A stretch of DNA of 9,258 nt from Clostridiales bacterium (GTDB taxonomy: Bacteria > Bacillota > Clostridia > Oscillospirales > Acutalibacteraceae): the NCBI GenBank assembly GCA_022791355.1, contig JAAVYX010000197.1, positions 1 through 9,258 on the forward strand. Direction: 5' to 3'. Under the pieces are notes generated by a model. It did no database searches. It was not told the origin of the DNA and worked only from the letters and a program-made list of their open reading frames with translations. Position 1 is the first letter of the stretch; each line of letters starts with the position of its first letter. The position numbers were made by a program, and so were the translations under genes. Below are positions 6,769 through 9,258 of this stretch, one piece after another.

Positions 6769-6779
6769 AGCATTCGATA

Positions 6780-6816
6780 AAAAAACGCCTCACAGCACGG
6801 CTGTGAGGCGTTTTTT
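6780..6816 (+). terminator. intrinsic terminator of secDF, symmetric
   Basis: A perfect 17-bp inverted repeat (6780-6796 with 6800-6816) around an ACG loop starts 11 bases after the secF stop. The core is ACGCCTCACAGC; the outer arms are A6 and T6, so it can also terminate minus-strand transcripts arriving from the right. Confidence 0.96.
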
Positions 6817-7534
6817 GTTGTCCGCTTAGGCTATACAAAATCCTGGGTTGTAAGGAGGAACAGACAGAAAAAGGTTTAGCGAAAGCACACAGAATAACAA
6901 ATCACAGTTCGTCGCGCAGGCGGCCGCTATCTGATTGAACCCATTTAGGGGCAGCGGGACGTGCAATGCGTTGGGATCGTTTAGTACCCCTTGCGAGACT
7001 AAACCGGTCATGGGTCCTGTAAGAGCCATGCGAACCATCCCTTCACTGGCGGCCTTAATTGCCGGACAGGCTTGTTGCAAAAGACAGGGGAGACGCTTTG
7101 TACAGACGCAGAAGTTTTCTTGTTGATACAAAGAAGGGAAAGGGTCGCCAAATACGCTTTAGCCCGGAAGGCCTGACAGAGACGTTTTAGCGCCGGGACG
7201 TCAACTGTTTAGAGATTGCCTTGCGGGAGCAGGAGCAGCTAAAGGAAAAAGCGTGATGGGAAAGGGACTCTTTTGCGGCGAACCGTCCTAATGGGGGAAT
7301 CCCGGCGGGAGCTCTATGCAAGGAGCTTTCCCGGGGAAGCTTTGCCTGCCTTCCTGCGCTTGCGTTCCGGAAACGTTTCGCGTCCTGCGGCATGGGACGG
7401 GGAGATCCTCGCCCCCGCCGCCTTCCCCGAAAGGTGGGAGAAAATTTTTCTTTTATATTTTTGGGGGCGCCTTTTTGCTTGCCTAGGCATTCCCGGCGAA
7501 CGTCTATGCCGTCGGGCCTTGGGGCGAAGAAACC
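6817..7534. other. gene-poor stretch, possibly decayed sequence
   Basis: No frame here has a start codon with a ribosome binding site. A minus-strand frame (6826-7131) lacks an ATG near its start, shows no codon bias and ends 9 bases before the secDF terminator. A plus-strand frame open from 7059 reads protein-like sequence (RRRSFLVDTKKGKGRQIRFS, then PEGLTETF), hits TAG at 7188-7190 and continues as RRDVNCLEIALREQEQLKEK to TGA at 7254-7256; it may be a gene remnant or chance. Base composition is less GC-rich than the genes over about 6840-7140. An AT-rich run (7441-7480) follows a weak GC stem near 7424-7438. Confidence 0.45.
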
Positions 7535-7573
7535 GCTGTCCTTTGGACCCCGGTCTCCCGGCCAAAGGACAGC
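7535..7573 (-). terminator. probable terminator of the Lrp-type regulator gene
   Basis: GCTGTCCTTTGG (7535-7546) pairs perfectly with CCAAAGGACAGC (7562-7573). On the minus strand the loop contains CCGG-GAGA-CCGG, which extends the stem across a three-base bulge. It begins 18 bases after the stop codon. The following tract (GGTTTCTTCG) is weak, so termination may be incomplete. Confidence 0.65.
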
Positions 7574-7591
7574 TGATTGGCGCCGGCCCGG

Positions 7592-8050
7592 TTAAAGCCG
7601 CAGTCCCTTGACGTCCTTGATACGGGACAGAATCATATGACAGCTGCTGCTGATGAGGCCGGGCAAGGGGTCCACGACCTCCCGAATAAGCCGCTCCATA
7701 TCCTCCCCCGAAGGCGCCACCGCATGAACGTGCAGCCTGTTTTGACCGGTCACGCGGTAAATTTGCGTGACGGTACCGTTTTGCCGCAGGACTTCTATGA
7801 TGCTGTCCAGCGCGCCGGGCGCCGTTTCCATTTCAAAATAGCAGGATACCGCGCCGCTGATCTTCTGGGGATTGACAATGGTTGTGTAGGACTCGATAAT
7901 ACCCCGCTGTTCCAAGGACTGCACCCGCATTTTGACGGCCACCCGTGAAACGCCGACCCTTTTGCCGATTTCCGAATAGGACATCCGGGCGTTTTCAATA
8001 AGCAGCTCGACGATTTTCCGGTCCAGCTGATCCAGTCCCTCTAAAAACAT
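7592..8050 (-). CDS. Lrp/AsnC family transcriptional regulator
   Basis: A 152-residue DNA-binding regulator of the feast/famine family; such proteins usually sense amino acids or small metabolites and bind as dimers or octamers. The N-terminal helix-turn-helix covers about residues 5-52 (LDQLDRKIVELL, then SEIGKRVGVSRVAVKMRVQS as the recognition region). A linker leads to the ligand-binding RAM domain (about 66-142) with YRVTGQNRLHV (98-108), which matches the family's conserved glycine turn. I chose the ATG at 8048-8050 because AAGGAGG ends 8 bases before it; the upstream ATG at 8072-8074 would put that site inside the gene. It is divergent from a MATE exporter gene, so that gene and itself are the likely targets. 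The ligand cannot be told from sequence. Confidence 0.93.
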   Translation of the reverse strand: MFLEGLDQLDRKIVELLIENARMSYSEIGKRVGVSRVAVKMRVQSLEQRGIIESYTTIVNPQKISGAVSCYFEMETAPGALDSIIEVLRQNGTVTQIYRVTGQNRLHVHAVAPSGEDMERLIREVVDPLPGLISSSCHMILSRIKDVKGLRL

Positions 8051-8082
8051 AAGGCTGTCCTCCTTATTTTTCATCTGCTTTG

Positions 8083-8111
8083 ATTATAAGGCTAAGAGAT
8101 ATAAGATGCAA
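8083..8111 (-). promoter_or_regulatory. promoter of the Lrp-type regulator gene
   Basis: On the minus strand TTGCAT (8106-8111), a 17-base spacer and a perfect TATAAT (8083-8088). The predicted start is near 8076, leaving a leader of about 25 nt that contains the AAGGAGG site. Confidence 0.8.
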
Positions 8112-8121
8112 TATTACCATC
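8105..8121. promoter_or_regulatory. candidate operator over the regulator's -35 box
   Basis: An imperfect palindrome GATG-c-AATATT-ac-CATC covers the -35 box. Its AT-rich centre with short dyad arms resembles the style of Lrp/AsnC sites. Binding here would block the regulator's own promoter. This is inferred from position and symmetry only. Confidence 0.3.
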
Positions 8122-8239
8122 TACCTCCAAAGGGAAAATACGGTTTTACGGGGGAAAATTGCCGCACGCTGGGTTGTCTTCGTTGCCGGCCGAAAGGTAG
8201 CCGAGCAAAGCGCGGTAACCTCATCCGCCTTGCTTGCAT
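8114..8239 (-). CDS. small basic Pro/Arg-rich open frame, uncertain
   Basis: A 41-residue frame starts with ATG (8237-8239) seven bases after AGGAGG, a good ribosome binding site. The peptide has ten Arg, one Lys, six Pro and no acidic residue; it begins MQARRMRLPRFARLPFGR and ends PFGGRW. It lies upstream of and on the same strand as the Lrp-type gene, and its stop codon falls within the candidate operator. No promoter is visible ahead of it on this strand, and GC-rich DNA makes Arg-rich frames by chance. I do not recognise a family. Confidence 0.3.
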   Translation of the reverse strand: MQARRMRLPRFARLPFGRQRRQPSVRQFSPVKPYFPFGGRW

Positions 8240-8298
8240 GGGTATACCTCCTGTAAAACGCCGCCGGGCGTAATTGCCCTTGCCAATCGATGGTAAGT

Positions 8299-8327
8299 TT
8301 GACAAAGAAAAGGATAATCGCTATAAT
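8299..8327 (+). promoter_or_regulatory. perfect consensus sigma-A promoter of the MATE gene
   Basis: TTGACA (8299-8304), exactly 17 bases, then TATAAT (8322-8327). Every base of both boxes matches consensus. The predicted start is near 8334, giving a leader of about 40 nt. So strong a promoter for an exporter suggests that a repressor normally restrains it. Confidence 0.92.
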
Positions 8328-8329
8328 AA

Positions 8330-8363
8330 TTACGATAAGAAATATAAAAGTTACGAAAAGAAA
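8330..8363 (+). repeat. 21-base-spaced direct repeat just after the MATE -10 box
   Basis: TTACGATAAGAAA (8330-8342) and TTACGAAAAGAAA (8351-8363) match at 12 of 13 bases with starts 21 bases apart, two DNA helix turns. They cover the likely transcription start and leader, where a bound protein would block RNA polymerase. This is a candidate operator. Confidence 0.5.
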
Positions 8364-8374
8364 GGGTGCGGCCG

Positions 8375-9258
8375 ATGGATGGAGATTTGACCCGGGGCCC
8401 GGTGATGTGGACCATGCTGCGTTTCGCTCTGCCCATGATCCTGGGCAATCTGTTGCAGCAAGGTTATAATGTGGCCGACACCCTGATTGTAGGACGGTTT
8501 TTGGGGCCGGACGCTTTAGCCGCCGTGGGCTCGGCCTTTACCCTGATGACCTTTTTAACCTCCATTTTTTTGGGGCTCTGTATGGGCAGTGGCGCGGTAT
8601 TTTCCATTCGCTGGGGGCGGAAGGATGAGAAGGGGTTACAAGAGGCCGTCTGCGTCTCCTTCGTATGCATCGCGGCCGTAACCCTTCTGCTGCATCTTTT
8701 GGTATGCCTAGGAACGGATGGGATTCTTCTCTTCCTGCGGACGCCGGAAGAGGTGGAAGGTCTGATGCGGTCCTATCTCACAGTCATATTTTTCGGACTG
8801 CCGGCCGCCTTTTTATACAATTACTTCGCCTCGCTTTTGCGCGCGCTGGGCAACTCTGTGGTTCCCCTTGTCTTTCTGACGTTTTCCGCAGTTCTGAATA
8901 TCCTGTTGGATATTTGGTTTGTAGTGGGGCTGGGCTGGGGCGTGGGGGGCGCGGCCGCGGCCACGGTGGTTTCGCAGTATGTGGCCGGGACCGGTATGGC
9001 AGTCTATACCTGGAAAGGATATCCCAGCCTGCGATTTTTCCCGGCCCGCTGTCGCTTTCGATGGGCCTGCATCAAGGAGATTGCCGGCTTTTCCTTGCTG
9101 ACCTGCGTACAGCAATCGGTTATGAATTTCGGCATTCTGCTGGTACAGGGACTGGTCAACAGCTTTGGCCCCGCCGTCATGGCGGCCTTCGCGGCCGCGG
9201 TGAAGATCGACGCCTTCGCCTATATGCCGGTGCAGGATTTCGGAAACGCCTTCTCCAC
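8375..9258 (+). CDS. MATE family efflux transporter (partial, runs off the window)
   Basis: The first 294 residues of a multidrug and toxin extrusion transporter, an inner-membrane antiporter that exports cationic or other small molecules using a sodium or proton gradient. The start MDGDLTRGPVMWTMLRFALP and then QGYNVADTLIVGRFLG (29-44) and ALAAVGSAF (47-55) are typical of clostridial MATE proteins. Also typical are LRALGNSVVPL (155-165), LNILLDIWFV (174-183) and KIDAFAYMPVQDFGNAF (277-293), which lies in the second half-repeat. Family members have about 450 residues and 12 helices, so roughly one third is missing. The ATG follows a weak AAAGGG site by 8 bases. It is divergent from the Lrp-type regulator gene. 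The substrate is unknown. Confidence 0.93.
   Translation, partial: MDGDLTRGPVMWTMLRFALPMILGNLLQQGYNVADTLIVGRFLGPDALAAVGSAFTLMTFLTSIFLGLCMGSGAVFSIRWGRKDEKGLQEAVCVSFVCIAAVTLLLHLLVCLGTDGILLFLRTPEEVEGLMRSYLTVIFFGLPAAFLYNYFASLLRALGNSVVPLVFLTFSAVLNILLDIWFVVGLGWGVGGAAAATVVSQYVAGTGMAVYTWKGYPSLRFFPARCRFRWACIKEIAGFSLLTCVQQSVMNFGILLVQGLVNSFGPAVMAAFAAAVKIDAFAYMPVQDFGNAFS

Noticed and set aside
6817..7534. Structured RNA gene (tmRNA, RNase P RNA or similar) or CRISPR array
   Set aside because: No diagnostic core motifs and no regularly spaced repeats were found on either strand.
7273..7611. 112-codon plus-strand frame
   Set aside because: TTG start without a ribosome binding site; it crosses the regulator's terminator hairpin and overlaps the regulator gene end.
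8112..8298. Riboswitch ahead of the MATE gene
   Set aside because: The strong MATE promoter lies after this stretch, leaving only about 40 nt of leader; I saw no conserved core of the cobalamin, SAM or guanidine (ykkC) types on either strand.

Overview
This window is a GC-rich stretch of a bacterial chromosome, most likely from an anaerobic Firmicute of the class Clostridia (an Oscillospiraceae/Ruminococcaceae-like genome is my best guess). The reasons are the presence of RNase Y, separate but adjacent secD and secF genes, strong AGGAGG-type ribosome binding sites, near-consensus sigma-A promoters with 17-base spacers, and many strong intrinsic terminators. I see no phage, transposon, CRISPR array, tRNA or rRNA. 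It reads as housekeeping chromosome with long, structured intergenic regions.

Layout. Positions 1-47 hold the possible last codons of an unidentified plus-strand gene. Positions 48-576 hold no gene but contain a run of hairpin and T-tract modules, two of which are imperfect copies of one another, followed by the terminator of rny. rny (577-2118, minus) encodes RNase Y and has an apparent leader of almost 400 nt with a hairpin over its ribosome binding site. A divergent promoter region separates it from a plus-strand type Ic aspartate aminotransferase-like gene (2740-4029), which ends in a structured 3' tail and a strong terminator. Next is secD-secF (4455-5828 and 5821-6768), driven by a near-consensus promoter, with an 8-base gene overlap and a 17-bp terminator hairpin. 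Positions 6817-7534 hold no gene I can defend. An Lrp/AsnC-family regulator (7592-8050, minus) is divergent from a MATE-family efflux transporter (8375 to the window edge, plus); the 324 bp between them hold two facing promoters, a possible operator for each, and a small basic open frame with a good ribosome binding site.

How the genes relate. RNase Y initiates mRNA decay at the membrane. SecD and SecF form the membrane complex that helps complete Sec-dependent protein export. The Lrp-type regulator probably controls itself and may control the neighbouring exporter, as is common for divergent pairs. The aminotransferase is a single-gene transcription unit.

The points most worth a second look are an aspartate-to-asparagine change at the proton-relay position of SecF, the long rny leader, the tandem terminator-like cluster at 121-354, and the control region between the Lrp-type gene and the MATE gene. 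I did not find a clearly new multi-gene system here.
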